From contig CM059621.1 in the NCBI GenBank assembly GCA_030435675.1, forward strand, positions 10,850,001-10,914,000: a stretch of DNA of 64,000 nucleotides. The letters run 5' to 3'. A program made the position numbers and the translations under genes. Shown here one piece after another: positions 48,837-59,384 of this stretch; the first letter of the stretch is position 1, and each line of letters begins with the position of its first letter. Under the pieces are notes generated by a model. It worked only from the letters and a program-made list of their open reading frames with translations. It had not been told where the DNA came from and made no database searches. Origin of the DNA: Steinernema hermaphroditum. Lineage: Eukaryota > Nematoda > Chromadorea > Rhabditida > Steinernematidae.

Positions 48837-50655
48837 CTACTTGAAGGGTATGTTGCGTCGGACGCCATGGATGCCCTTCCGGACGCTCGCCGGGGACATC
48901 TTGGGCGACTTGCTCGACTTCCGGAAGGTTCTGTTGTGGATCGGGGAGAAGGGGCTTCGAGGACTCCGCCGGATCCGCGGACTTCCCACGGGGGACGCCA
49001 GTGGCTGAAACGAGGAAGTGACTGTAGGAAGGACTCTCAAGCGCCGGGAGCAGGCCACCACGAAGCTGCTGGTAGGACTTACACTGGCGACGGGGGTGGC
49101 GATCTTCCTAAGCGACGACTCGCTCATGTTGCGCGCCCTGTGGGCCATCAGAGGACTCGTGGGAGGTGTCATTCTGTTGAGCCGCGTGGTCGACTTTGAC
49201 TTCTGGGGACTGAGGTAGCCCGGCGACATCTCTCTCTTCGCGGCGATCTTCTCCATCCGACGACGGTCCTTTTCCTGACGGTGCTGCTCGATCGTCATCT
49301 CGACGTACTCCGTGGGGGACACGCCGTCGATAAGCACCTCCTCTCCCGGATGCGTCAAGCGATACGCGCTTAGGGCGTTCTCGACCTCTCTCTGGACCCG
49401 AGGAAGACTCCGATCGACTTCTTGTTGCCGCTGGAACTGTCTCAGTGCGTGGATGGCCCGAGAGGAACTCACCTTCAGTATGACCTGCAGCTGGCCTCCT
49501 CTGTTGTTGTAGAAGTTCCTGTCCACCGACGACTTCTCCTCAAACTCGCACTTCTCCTTCCACAGCGACTTCCACCTGTTGATGTTTGCATAGATGGCCC
49601 TTCTCTCCTCGAGGCACCTGTCCAACCTCTTCACCTCAGCTTCCAGCGCTTCTATGTCTTCGTTCGTTTGGATTTCTGCAACAAAGTAGTTGCATACACC
49701 CCCATAACTTAAATCGCCACCTGGGTCGAACTGTTCAGGGAAACACCGCTCCATCTCCGAGACATAGCACTTGTCCCAGAGTTCCTTGATGTGGCTATGG
49801 AGCTCCAAGTAGCGGAACTGCGCGTCTTCGGCCCAACGCACGTACTCCTCCTTCACGTTCGAGCTCCACTTCCGGAGTTCCTCGATTCTCGTGGAGGGAA
49901 GGACGTCGACGTCGGCCAAGTCGCTCTCCAGAAACTCGCGGACCTCTTTGCCCAGGGCCTGGTAGTTCATCTGGTTCGTCTCTCTTAAAGGGAACGATTA
50001 GAAAGCGGCCACTGTAGCTACGTACCTAAGAAGTTCACTCTGGAGCAGAAGTAGCTCGCTCAGGCGGCTGGAGAACAGCGTCTGGAGATCGGCTAATCTC
50101 GACTCGAGGTGGGCCAGTTCGCCGGTGGTGGGAACCTAAAGACGCCGGTCTGATCTTCTCTTCCCTGCATTCCCCTACCCTTGATTGGCTGGACGCGTAT
50201 TTGATGTTTCCTATGAGAGAGTCGTTGTCTAACTTCCTTGCAAACTCGTTCAGCTGTTTTTTCAAGTCAGCCTCCTTGTCCCTACGCATCTCGCCCTGCC
50301 TCTTCAGCTCCTTCAGATTCGCGTCCAGCGCCTTCCACAGCGCCACCGAGTTCTCCTCGAAGTCCTCCAGGGGAAACGGCTCCAGTTCCATCTCCCGGCG
50401 CATCTTCAGCACCGTCTCCGTGTTCTTCCTGATGTCGACAATGATGTTCTCGGCCATCCTCTCCTCGCCTTCCACCATGTCGCTCAGCAGCTGCCTCAGG
50501 TGGCTGTAGGCGTTGCGCACCCGCTTCACCCGGGCCTGCTCGTCCATGGATATTCGCTCCCAGATCTCGTGCAGCTGCTGCATCGTCGCGTTGATGTTCT
50601 CTACAGCCTCCGCGGTCTCCATGTCCAGAGAAAGGCGGCGTTTCCGTGACGCCAT
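48837..50655 (-). CDS. spd-1: PRC1/Ase1/MAP65 spindle midzone protein (SPD-1-like)
   Basis: Exons (minus): 50655-50179, 50135-50026, 49983-49721, 49675-49473, 49430-49083, 49004-48837; 522 aa. It bundles antiparallel microtubules at the central spindle during cytokinesis (family knowledge). The N-terminal dimerisation rod (residues 1-270) is coiled-coil-like with LHEIWERISMDEQARVKRV, as in PRC1. The spectrin-like microtubule-binding domain carries the family signature NFYNNRGGQL near residue 330 and a helix ending RRRMEKIAAKRE. The C-terminus is basic, rich in Ser-Pro sites (SPGYLSP, SPRIRRSPRSPFSP), as expected for CDK control. Three introns (45, 42 and 78 nt) are multiples of three and stop-free, so the frame also reads through them. 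AATAAA on the minus strand at 48772-48767. Confidence 0.85.
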
Positions 50656-50910
50656 CTTCGTCGTCTTCCTAAACTCAGAAGTGAGAGCCGAGGTGCCAAA
50701 GCGGATTCGCGGACGATCAGCTGAAGCGCGAAGCGATTAATCAAAGGTGAAGAAATCAAATTTGTTCGTTTCCCACAAAAACTACTATTCACGTGATGGA
50801 ACGCCTTTTAAGGAGATTCGTGGCGGGACCCACCGCTGTTATGTTTGCGCTTCACCGGGTGCAAAAATAACCTTGAGTTCTTCGCAGTTTATACTCCGAG
50901 AAGGTTTCAG

Positions 50911-50994
50911 GAAAAAATGGCACACGGGAAAAAATAGCACACGGGAAAAAATGGCACACGGAAAAAAAGCGCACACGGGAGAAAAGCGCACACC
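50911..50994 (+). repeat. Minisatellite, 17-18-bp unit
   Basis: About five units of the type GAAAAAATGGCACACGG, with variants TAGCACACGG and GCGCACACGG. An extra unit sits at 51086-51106, and an inverted pair at 52212-52246. Confidence 0.85.
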
Positions 50995-51732
50995 GTTCAT
51001 TTTGGATTGCGGATCCCACCACGAGTGTCGTTATGAACGAATTTAAAAATTTTTGCGTGTAACTTCCACGTGAAATTATGCTTTTACACGGGAAAAAAGC
51101 GCACACCTCTATATTTAGCCGTCACTTAGGTATTATTTAGTGCTGATCACAGGGGTACAGATCTCATATAGACAGAGCAAACTTGAAAAGAAAAGAGGTA
51201 TTTATTGTAAATTTTTTCGCTACCCTGAGACGCTAACCTGCAACAATAGCAATATAACAACAAGCTGATAACACTGATTCATATCCGGAATCTCCTTCCT
51301 CCGGAAGATCGACAAGCTCCTCCGTGGTGACTGAGGCGTCCGGACGACTACTCTTCGCAGGTCAGTGAATACTGTCAGCTAACCAGAACTTTTTGTTGCA
51401 GTTCGTGGACCGATTTTGTCGTTACCAAAGTTATTTGTGCCTACCCAAGCGCCGTATCATTCTGGCAAGTGCTGCTATTCAAGAATTCCACCATTTTGTT
51501 GAAGAACGCGACACGGAAATGCATGAATCCCAGGAATCACAGTCAGACGCTTCGGATGCCACGGAAGAACTTGATGATCACTCATCAAGGTCCGCGAGTT
51601 TCTGGAGCCAAAGTCCTAGTGAATTTTCCTCCTCTACAAGATGCTGCACAGAAAACAGGTGACCCTCATTACAAGGATGCGCCAACAGGTCGTTTTAAGA
51701 ACCACGGTCTTAGGAGATAGGAGATTTAGCGT

Positions 51733-52138
51733 GTGGTCCCGCAACGATCTCCCTCAGTGGCAGGAACATACGGTAGAATTGCAAAATTGGCCAGTTTACC
51801 TCATTTTCCTTGGCTGGGGGGGAGTAAAGTAGGGTCTAATCGATAGAGCTCGCCTAGCTCTATGCAGCAGTACATCGAAATTACTATGTGTCATTGGCGG
51901 ATTTCGCCTAAGAGGTTGACTTTTGTGGAAAAATCGTCAATTTGCCTTATGTTTTGCAATATGATCGTTTATCAAGCCACGTACTGTCGGGTAGACCCCT
52001 TTATGCCTACCCCAGCCGAGAAAAAAAGGGGTAAACTGGCCATTTTTACTGTAAACTGCCCACAAATCCACCGTATTTTACACTCCCACGCGACCGTCGC
52101 GGTACATTGCGAATTCAGGGATTTCGTTGCGGGACCAC
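51733..52138. repeat. Imperfect inverted repeat inside the minisatellite borders
   Basis: GTGGTCCCGCAACGA at 51733-51747 pairs exactly with 52124-52138, and TGGCCAGTTTAC at 51788-51799 pairs with 52031-52042. With the outer inverted minisatellite units (50911-50994 and 52212-52246), this suggests a non-autonomous fold-back type element of about 1.3 kb. No target duplication is evident. Confidence 0.55.
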
Positions 52139-52728
52139 AATCGACCCACCTTGATTCAAAATTCTACTCGACGCTCGGCACACGACAATAGGTTGGAGCG
52201 GAAAAGCCTCGGTGTGCTATTTTTCCCGTGTGCTATATTTTTTACCCTAATCCTCCGAGAACTCCTCAGAGAATCGTAGAAAGTGGCGATCTTGTCAGAT
52301 TCGAGGGCTCCAAAGGCCGAAATAGTCCTCTTAGGTTGGGTCGCAAATCGCTAGTAAACCGTGCACCCACGTGCAGATTGGGACTCCACTGACCTTATCG
52401 CTTGCATCTTTCACTTCCTGGGAATAGTGATAAGCCGTGTGAGTTCTCATCTTTGCTTCTTTAGAACCACTTTGTAAGGCGAACGTGAAATGGGACTGAA
52501 ACCTCAAGTGAGATTCCGCTCCAAAGACAAGGGTCGGATTATGCCATTTATCCTTCAGTTCAGTTTTTTCGTCTCCTCCCGTCAGTTTCTCTTGCAGTTT
52601 TGACTGTATGCCTTTCTTCTAATCTGTTTCTGACTGTTCTAAGGAACTTTTATCGCATTTTGATCGAATTGAGACCGACTGGTGCGTTTGGTTTCGCTTG
52701 AGTAGCGCGCAAGAGAACAGAAGAGGGT

Positions 52729-53237
52729 TAAAACGGCTGGCTATCCGCTGCCAAAGGTAACCCGGTGGTAGTAAATCCGTAAACCGTGCTCGCCAAATCC
52801 GATCGTAGAGAGTCCTAGATCGGGCCACGCGGGACAATCGGTCCGTAATAAACCGCCGCTCGTTGTATTAGCCAAATACAACGGTAATCCGTAGAAACAC
52901 TCGCTCCTCAAGCTCGCAGTGACCCGAATGTCGCTGCTTATTGAATCCGCGAAGTGTAGAAGAAGACGAGGCACACTGACGGCTGTTCTTTATTCACCGA
53001 TCAGAGGCACAAGACGACAAACGATGAAACAACTGCACAGAGCGACCGACCCGCAGGTGGTACGCACACAAAAAGCCTCGATGATGGTCTGCAACTGCCG
53101 TTCGCGATGCTGTCTAGACTGGAGAGGATCTTCTAGAAGGTTCCGTTGATGGTCGTTCAGACAGTTCTTGTAGACAGTAGACAGTGTTCTGCAGAATCGG
53201 AGAGAAAAATGGTCGTCGATGACTGGCTGCGACGACA
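52729..53237 (-). repeat. 3' LTR of the BEL/Pao element
   Basis: 509 bp, reading TGTCGTCGCAGCC...CCGTTTTA on the minus strand. It is preceded by a short purine run (GTGAGGCGGGAC, 53249-53238) that may be the polypurine tract. Confidence 0.92.
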
Positions 53238-53653
53238 GTCCCGCCTCACGAAGATGGTTGAATTCTCAGAAAAGTTGATATAATTTTCGCGATACAGTAC
53301 TTCCAGTAAAAGTAATCCCTTTTCTCGGTCCTTCCGCTTGTAAACTGTAGTTGTAATCGCGCTTGATTTGATCGAGCCCTCCCGCCGCCGTATAATTCGC
53401 GAAAAAAGTAGATGAGTTGCCGTAGGTAATAAGAGTATAGTCGTAGATAAGTTCGTTATACTTTCGTAAATAATTCCGCCACAGATAAGTCCGCCATAGA
53501 TAATTTGAAACACACGTAAATAATAAATAAACACGCAAAATTGATTTTCTGATTTTTATTTTTTTTTCCTTTTGTTCTCTTTTTTCTCGTTTTCTCTTCT
53601 CATCCTCCCTTTTTTTTCATTTCATTCATTTTTTTTTTTTTTTTTTTTTCTTT
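53238..53653 (-). other. 3' untranslated part of the BEL/Pao element
   Basis: Lies between the integrase stop and the 3' LTR. 53540-53650 is a long T/C-rich tract on the plus strand (purine-rich on the coding strand). The rest has a 125- and a 90-residue overlapping frame with no membrane-fusion or env-like features; I regard it as non-coding. Confidence 0.6.
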
Positions 53654-55072
53654 TCAAAATTTTCTTGCATAATCGATCTTCTTCCGTGGGCGCAAATTGT
53701 ATCGATGATTCTTTTTCGCGTTCTTCTTTTCTGGCTCGTTCGTGACTGCTTCGGTACGTTCGTTCTCTTCTTCCACAGGTTCAACATCCGATTCTTCCTT
53801 ATCTTCGCCGATTTCCAATGGAATTAACCGATTGACTGGTCGCTTCACAGTTTCGCGATTTCCGAGCATCAAGGTTACTTCTCTGACGTTTCCATCTGAT
53901 CCGATTGTCTTGTCGATAATTCTTCCAAGCTTCCAGTTCTTTCTTGGTTGATGTTCATCTTCCATAAGTACAATACTGCCGATAGTTATAGCTGTCTTCT
54001 TTGTCCGTCCTTGGCGAATACTAAGCTGATGTTTTTCCCGAAGACTCGTTAAGTATTCATGATGAAAAATTCTCCAAAACTTTTCGATAAACATCCGTGA
54101 AGATTTGAGAGCATCCAGTGCTTCTTGACGTGAGCGAAATGCGGGCGTATCATCAGAATCCATATAAATTGAGCAGTTTTCCGTATTTTCGCCATTTGGG
54201 ACTTGTAGAATCATATCACGTTGATAAAAATCAATAGGTCGAAGAATTGGCAGTCCGTCCAGGCTTGATTCCGTATACGTGAGTGGTCGACTATTGAGAA
54301 CTGCTTCGATTTCCGTGAATATTGTGATCAAATCCGTGTAATTTAAGACAGTTCGTTTCGTTGCTTTGTAGAAACATCGCTTCACGCCCTGTATCAATCG
54401 TTCGTAAAATCCGCCTTGCCAGGGACTATATGGAGTGATACGATTCCATTTAATTTGCTTGTCCGCAAAAAACCGTGCAAAATCTTCGTCCTCGTTTTCC
54501 TCCATCAGTAGCTGGTTTAAGATCTCTGATCCTTGTTTGAACGTTGGAGCATTGTCGCAAGTAATGGATTCAGGTACTCCTCTCCGTGAAATAAATCGTG
54601 TAACCGCCTTCAAAAACGCGTTCGTGGACATATCGGTAACCACCTCCAAATGTAACATCCGAGTAACGGTGCAGGTAATAATCATTCCATATGCTTTGCT
54701 TGTTACTGCTCCATCTTTGTAATCCAAAGGCCCGAAGTAATCTAGACCGCAATGTTGAAATGGCCGCGCTTTTACGACTCTTCTTGTCGGTAGATCAGGA
54801 GTTTTTGGGTACGGCAATGGCGCGTTATTGTACCGTTCACAGTCGACGCATCTCCCGATTACTTTCCGTACTACTCGTCGTATCGATGGGATCCAAAACG
54901 TTTCTCTCACTGCTGCTGTAGTGGAGCGATTGGAACGATGAAGAGATCGTTCGCTGAGAGTCGCATGCTCCTCTCGCACAATAAGTTCTGCTAACGTTGA
55001 TTTCGAGTCGATGAGAATAGGAAACTTCGTCGCGTCGGGGAGTTCTGCTTTCCGGAGACGACCGCCACAGCG
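53654..55072 (-). CDS. BEL/Pao pol C-terminal segment: integrase
   Basis: This frame continues in phase directly after the TAG at 55075-55073. It shows the H-H-C-C zinc-binding region (EEHATLSERSLH ... CVDCERYN), then the DDE core: Asp in GLDYFGPL, Asp in ESITCDNAPTFK, Glu in PWQGGFYERLIQG. The C-terminus is basic (KKNAKKNHRYNLRPRKKID). The first Met is at 54979, but as part of a polyprotein no separate start is expected. It is cut off from the upstream frame by one stop codon, so the element is probably defective unless the stop is read through. Confidence 0.85.
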   Translation of the reverse strand, partial: RCGGRLRKAELPDATKFPILIDSKSTLAELIVREEHATLSERSLHRSNRSTTAAVRETFWIPSIRRVVRKVIGRCVDCERYNNAPLPYPKTPDLPTRRVVKARPFQHCGLDYFGPLDYKDGAVTSKAYGMIITCTVTRMLHLEVVTDMSTNAFLKAVTRFISRRGVPESITCDNAPTFKQGSEILNQLLMEENEDEDFARFFADKQIKWNRITPYSPWQGGFYERLIQGVKRCFYKATKRTVLNYTDLITIFTEIEAVLNSRPLTYTESSLDGLPILRPIDFYQRDMILQVPNGENTENCSIYMDSDDTPAFRSRQEALDALKSSRMFIEKFWRIFHHEYLTSLREKHQLSIRQGRTKKTAITIGSIVLMEDEHQPRKNWKLGRIIDKTIGSDGNVREVTLMLGNRETVKRPVNRLIPLEIGEDKEESDVEPVEEENERTEAVTNEPEKKNAKKNHRYNLRPRKKIDYARKF

Positions 55073-58000
55073 CTAAATATTTTCGTTGTCTTTGAACAGA
55101 TCGAGATGCTTTAATTCCTTCAAGCGTCCTTCTATTTCTGCTTCTCGTTGATGGGCTCGTATAATCGTTTGACGGGCGATTGTAATTTCGATTGCCGTTA
55201 AATTAATTCCAAATTCGTGATATTCGAGATGTAAATGCGAGAATTTCGCTTTCGTATGATCCGATAATCGACGTAAACAACGGCGGATAAAGCGCGTGAC
55301 GTAGCCGATGATGTTCGCTAATTTCCGCAGGGAATTCGTTCGTTTCCAGGGAATAATTTCGCTAATATCCGTTGATTCGCTAATAAGTATGACATCTGCT
55401 TCTTCTGCGTATAATTCGTTCGTTAATGGCGCTATTTTACATTGTTCTGGCCAATTCGCTATGTCATCCGCAATGTATTTCGGTCCGTTCCACCATATGT
55501 GATCGTTAAACTCGTGTTTCGATATCCCTCTCGTTGCTACATCTGCCGGATTGTCCTTCGTGTTCACATAGCCGATAAGAACATTGATTTTCTGCTCCGT
55601 TAGCTTTTGAGCTATGTTGCGAAACTTTCGCCACCTTCTTTCTACGTAAATTCCGCCGTCCGTAGGTGTTTTGACAGATTGAATCCACGATCTTGCGATT
55701 TCCGAGTCCGTGAGTGCGATAATGTTGCGAATACGGACTTTAGGCTTCATTTCCATGAGAATATTCATCGCTAACTCCATCCCAAGTAAGTAAGCGTTGA
55801 TCTCCATCTTCGGTATTGTAGCTTTTGATTTCAGGTTGCGAAGCTTCGTTTTTGACATCAGAAGATGTGACCTGTTCTGGCTTATAATGTATCCACAAGC
55901 AGCCATGGTGTCTACGTTCGCGTCCGAGCATACAACAAGATCAACGGTTGAAGAGACTTCTGTTATTGAGCGTGGAAGCCGTTTGTAGAAACCATCTATC
56001 TGTTGCGAAAGCTGGTTCCATTCTTCAGCTTCTTCTGGTGTGAGAGGGTCGTCCCAGCCGTGAGTTTGCCAAAGTTTCTGTTGATACTTTTTCGCTGGTA
56101 GTAAGAGAGGTCCAAGTAGTCCTAGCGGATCGTATATTGCCGCTGTTTGACTGGCGACGGCTCTCTTCGTTAATTTTTCCGTTTTCTTGACCTGTGCTAC
56201 CAATTCTAGCGTATCAGCCGATGAGTTCCATTTCATTCCGAGGATCTTCGGTTCCATGTTTTGCGTTCGATCGTTTTCTGCGAATAGTCCGTTGATTTGG
56301 GCGTTGTTGGACAGAAACTCCCGCAGATTCATTCGTAAATTATTAAATTCTGCTTTAGCAACTTTGTAGAATTCCGATCCCTCGTTAACTGAATTGCAGG
56401 TGAATAATACGTTGTCGACGTAGGTGTTGGTGATAATCTCCTCGGCGAATTTCGGGTTTCCGTAGTTGCGTAGATGATGGTTGATTGTTGCTGCCAACAG
56501 GAAGGGACTCGCATTGACTCCAAATGGTATAGTTTTGTAACGGTAAGCAATAATGTTCTTGTCATCTACTGGTTTCTTGACGTCTTTCACCCATACAAAT
56601 CGTGTAGAATCTCTGTCTTCTTCTTGTAGTTTCACCTGTAGAAAAGCTTTTTCGACGTCGCTGACAATCGCGATTTTTCCTGTCCTAAAACGTAGCAGCA
56701 TTCCCAGAATGAGCGGCAACATTGTCGGTCCTTGATGAATAGAATCATTCAGCGAGGGGGCGCCTTTGAAGTGGGCGGATGCGTCGAATACAATCCTGAC
56801 TTTGGTTGTATTTTTCTGGGGCGTGATCACCGGCTGATGAGCCAAATAATGCACGATTGAGCGATCCGAGTCGGGCTTCTTATCCAAATCAACTTCTTCG
56901 ATAACTCCTTTGTCAAGTTGATCAGCAAAAATTTGCTTGTACTGGGATATGGTCCACTCGTCGGATCCATATTGCTTCATGACTGATTTGAGACGTCGAA
57001 TCGCTATCGCCCAGTTTGTAGGGATCGTTCTTTGTTCTTCCTTCCATGGGAACCTGACGTAATAGCCGTCCTCTTTTTTCTTGATCGTTCTCCGAAAGTT
57101 CTTCATTACGTCTCTTTCAACTTTTGCTTTTTCTTCTGCTGATGATCCTCCGAACTCTTCAAGTTCTGCGTCTTCTTTCCACTCGTTAGCCATCTCTTTC
57201 ATTGTTTCCTGATACAACTTTTCTTCTCTTGCTTCAATCTGCTCCTTCTCCATCTCTGCTACATTACAAACGATCATATTGTCGCTTTCTAAGTTCCTTA
57301 AATCGTATTTCCCGGTGACCATGGCTCCAAACGATGTAGGAATAACGTAGAGACCTGATGGTAGTTTTGTCGGTTTCTCCAAAATGAATTCCCAGCAATA
57401 GTCTGTCCCAATCAACAAGTCGGGGTTCTTCATCTTCTGTTGCTTCTTCTTGTTTTCCGACAACTCTAATTTTAGATCTTGTATGAATTTAGAATCCTTC
57501 TCGCTAATTGAAGGTCGAGAGATCCCGTTTGCTACTATCGTACGCTTCTCTACAGCTTCCATTGTAATCTTCATTCCGCTTGACGTCATGAGGTCTATGT
57601 GTTTCACTTCGCAAGATTCTCGAACCGGAGATAACTGCCCAAACGTTTGAACTGTTGTAGTAATCTTCCCTACAGTTGGTAAGTTGTATTTCGAAGCTGC
57701 CTTCTCCGACACGTAAGTCTTGTTGGATCCAGAGTCCAATATCAAGGTGATTGACTCGTATTTCCGTAACTCAGCGTTGTAGATCATGGCTTGGCCCGAC
57801 AGAACGTATGATTGACTTCCTGTACTCTTCAGACTGATTGAATTATCCGATTGGTTCGCGCAGAGCACATGTAGCGATTCCGTTGGTTTAGAAGGATTAC
57901 TCCGATTCTGTCCATAAGTACTACGATTCTGGTAATTCGATCCGCGTGAGTCCGTAGCTTGTTGATTAACTGCCTTCCCAAAACAGATAGCGATATGGTG

Positions 58001-59296
58001 ATTTCCCGCACATTGTCCACACTTTGGTTGATTGCATTCATTTGTTCTGTGACCCTGCTTTAGACAGCGAAAACATCGATTTTCCAGCTTAATCACATTC
58101 CGCCGTTCGTCATTTGTTCGATATTTGAAACAGTTCTCCGTCGGATGACCAGCTAGCCCGCATAGATTGCAGGTAAGTGGAGTCCTGTCTTCCCAGGGTT
58201 TGTAAGTGATGCGATCTGTTGCTTGTTGTGGTTCGAACCTGTTGCGTTGAGCGTTAACGTCGCCAAATTTGGGATGTCCGTTTCGTTCCGTGAGACTGAT
58301 CCGTTCTGTTCTCATGTTTATTTCTTGCTCTGTTCGTTGTTGTCGCGAGAGCTTCATTAGAATCTCCTCCAGCTGTTCGATAAGCAAAGTGACGTTGTTC
58401 TTGTCGTAACAGTAGTCCTTAGTTAAAATTCGTTGCGTTTGGAATGGAAATTTTTTGACAATCTTTAGCCATGTGTCACGATTGTCCACTGGCTGATCCG
58501 TACGTTTCATTTGATCGTATATTGCGATGATGTCATCAAGAAGTTGTCGCTGGCTTCGAATAGAATTGTCCTTGCACGTAAGTTTTGCCATTCGATCGTA
58601 CAGTACTTCGATGAGTTCTTCGTCGTTCCCAAATCTGTTCTCAAGTATTTGAAGAGCTCGATCATAGTTGTCCGCGATAGGTTCAATGTTTTGGATGGCT
58701 CGTTTTGCATCTCCTCCGGTTGATAACAACAACTGATTGAATCGATAAGTTTTCGAAAATCGGTCCTTATGATAATTGTCCTTAAACATAATCATGAATC
58801 GCCTGAAGTCCCATACGTCTCCGTAAAATTTCGGGATTTGTGTAACCGGAGGATCCCTGTCCTTGTCATCATATTTAGACTCCTGTTTCGTTTGCTGTTT
58901 AGGTTTCCTTATCGACGTCAGCGTCTCCAATTCCGTACTCATATCTCGTAAGTCTTCTTCAGCATCTGTGAGACGATCAATAATCAACTCTGTTTCAGCA
59001 GTGATTGAGGCGAAATCAACTGATGCCTTCTCATCGTTATCCAGTTTTGCAAAAGCTTCCGTAAAATCCGTGTACACTTCATCAAGTTGCTTTAGATATT
59101 CACTGATTCTTTTCTGAGCTGCTTTCACATTCAAGAGTTTGCTTTCGCTGTCTTCCGGCCATTCAATCCTTTCATCGCTAAACTTTTCCAAGTACTTCTC
59201 CGCTCTATCTCCGCGGCGTCGAAGTGCGTTGATTTGTTTCTGCAAAAGAGTTCCGTGAAATTCCTTACCGTGATCTCCGTCCATAGTTAACAACAA
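55073..59296 (-). CDS. BEL/Pao gag-protease-RT-RNase H polyprotein
   Basis: 1,407 codons. Residues 1-130 are coiled-coil-like; a BEL-type gag core follows (FYGDVWDFRRFMIMFKDNYH). Three zinc knuckles lie near 375-435 (CNLCGLAGHPTENC, CFRCLKQGHRTNEC, CGQCAGNHHIAIC). The aspartic protease site is DSG near 521. Reverse transcriptase has PFGVNASPF and its active site reads YVDN near 960 in place of the usual YVDD. RNase H Asp and Glu residues are seen in CSDANVDT, KMEINAYLLG and LTDSEIARSW, with NPADVATRG after them. The frame ends at TAG (55075-55073), short of integrase. Confidence 0.9.
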   Translation of the reverse strand: MLLTMDGDHGKEFHGTLLQKQINALRRRGDRAEKYLEKFSDERIEWPEDSESKLLNVKAAQKRISEYLKQLDEVYTDFTEAFAKLDNDEKASVDFASITAETELIIDRLTDAEEDLRDMSTELETLTSIRKPKQQTKQESKYDDKDRDPPVTQIPKFYGDVWDFRRFMIMFKDNYHKDRFSKTYRFNQLLLSTGGDAKRAIQNIEPIADNYDRALQILENRFGNDEELIEVLYDRMAKLTCKDNSIRSQRQLLDDIIAIYDQMKRTDQPVDNRDTWLKIVKKFPFQTQRILTKDYCYDKNNVTLLIEQLEEILMKLSRQQRTEQEINMRTERISLTERNGHPKFGDVNAQRNRFEPQQATDRITYKPWEDRTPLTCNLCGLAGHPTENCFKYRTNDERRNVIKLENRCFRCLKQGHRTNECNQPKCGQCAGNHHIAICFGKAVNQQATDSRGSNYQNRSTYGQNRSNPSKPTESLHVLCANQSDNSISLKSTGSQSYVLSGQAMIYNAELRKYESITLILDSGSNKTYVSEKAASKYNLPTVGKITTTVQTFGQLSPVRESCEVKHIDLMTSSGMKITMEAVEKRTIVANGISRPSISEKDSKFIQDLKLELSENKKKQQKMKNPDLLIGTDYCWEFILEKPTKLPSGLYVIPTSFGAMVTGKYDLRNLESDNMIVCNVAEMEKEQIEAREEKLYQETMKEMANEWKEDAELEEFGGSSAEEKAKVERDVMKNFRRTIKKKEDGYYVRFPWKEEQRTIPTNWAIAIRRLKSVMKQYGSDEWTISQYKQIFADQLDKGVIEEVDLDKKPDSDRSIVHYLAHQPVITPQKNTTKVRIVFDASAHFKGAPSLNDSIHQGPTMLPLILGMLLRFRTGKIAIVSDVEKAFLQVKLQEEDRDSTRFVWVKDVKKPVDDKNIIAYRYKTIPFGVNASPFLLAATINHHLRNYGNPKFAEEIITNTYVDNVLFTCNSVNEGSEFYKVAKAEFNNLRMNLREFLSNNAQINGLFAENDRTQNMEPKILGMKWNSSADTLELVAQVKKTEKLTKRAVASQTAAIYDPLGLLGPLLLPAKKYQQKLWQTHGWDDPLTPEEAEEWNQLSQQIDGFYKRLPRSITEVSSTVDLVVCSDANVDTMAACGYIISQNRSHLLMSKTKLRNLKSKATIPKMEINAYLLGMELAMNILMEMKPKVRIRNIIALTDSEIARSWIQSVKTPTDGGIYVERRWRKFRNIAQKLTEQKINVLIGYVNTKDNPADVATRGISKHEFNDHIWWNGPKYIADDIANWPEQCKIAPLTNELYAEEADVILISESTDISEIIPWKRTNSLRKLANIIGYVTRFIRRCLRRLSDHTKAKFSHLHLEYHEFGINLTAIEITIARQTIIRAHQREAEIEGRLKELKHLDLFKDNENI

Positions 59297-59366
59297 TTGG
59301 TAAGAGTCGTGAATCCGACCGATAAATCCGAAACGATAAATTCAAAGTGTGATGTGGTCCGAGAAA

Positions 59367-59384
59367 GGTCTAGCCGATGCACCA
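59367..59384 (-). promoter_or_regulatory. Primer binding site of the BEL/Pao element
   Basis: Directly adjoining the 5' LTR on the minus strand: TGGTGCATCGGC, complementary to the 3' end of nematode-type tRNA-Gly including CCA, as I remember that tRNA. Complementarity fades after 12 nt. Confidence 0.65.

Noticed and set aside
52919..53149. 76-residue frame present twice (also 59575-59805)
   Set aside because: It lies inside the LTRs on the opposite strand and is duplicated only because the LTRs are.
53157..53538. Envelope-like third frame in the BEL/Pao element
   Set aside because: The 125- and 90-residue frames overlap each other and the LTR and show no signal peptide, fusion or cysteine pattern.
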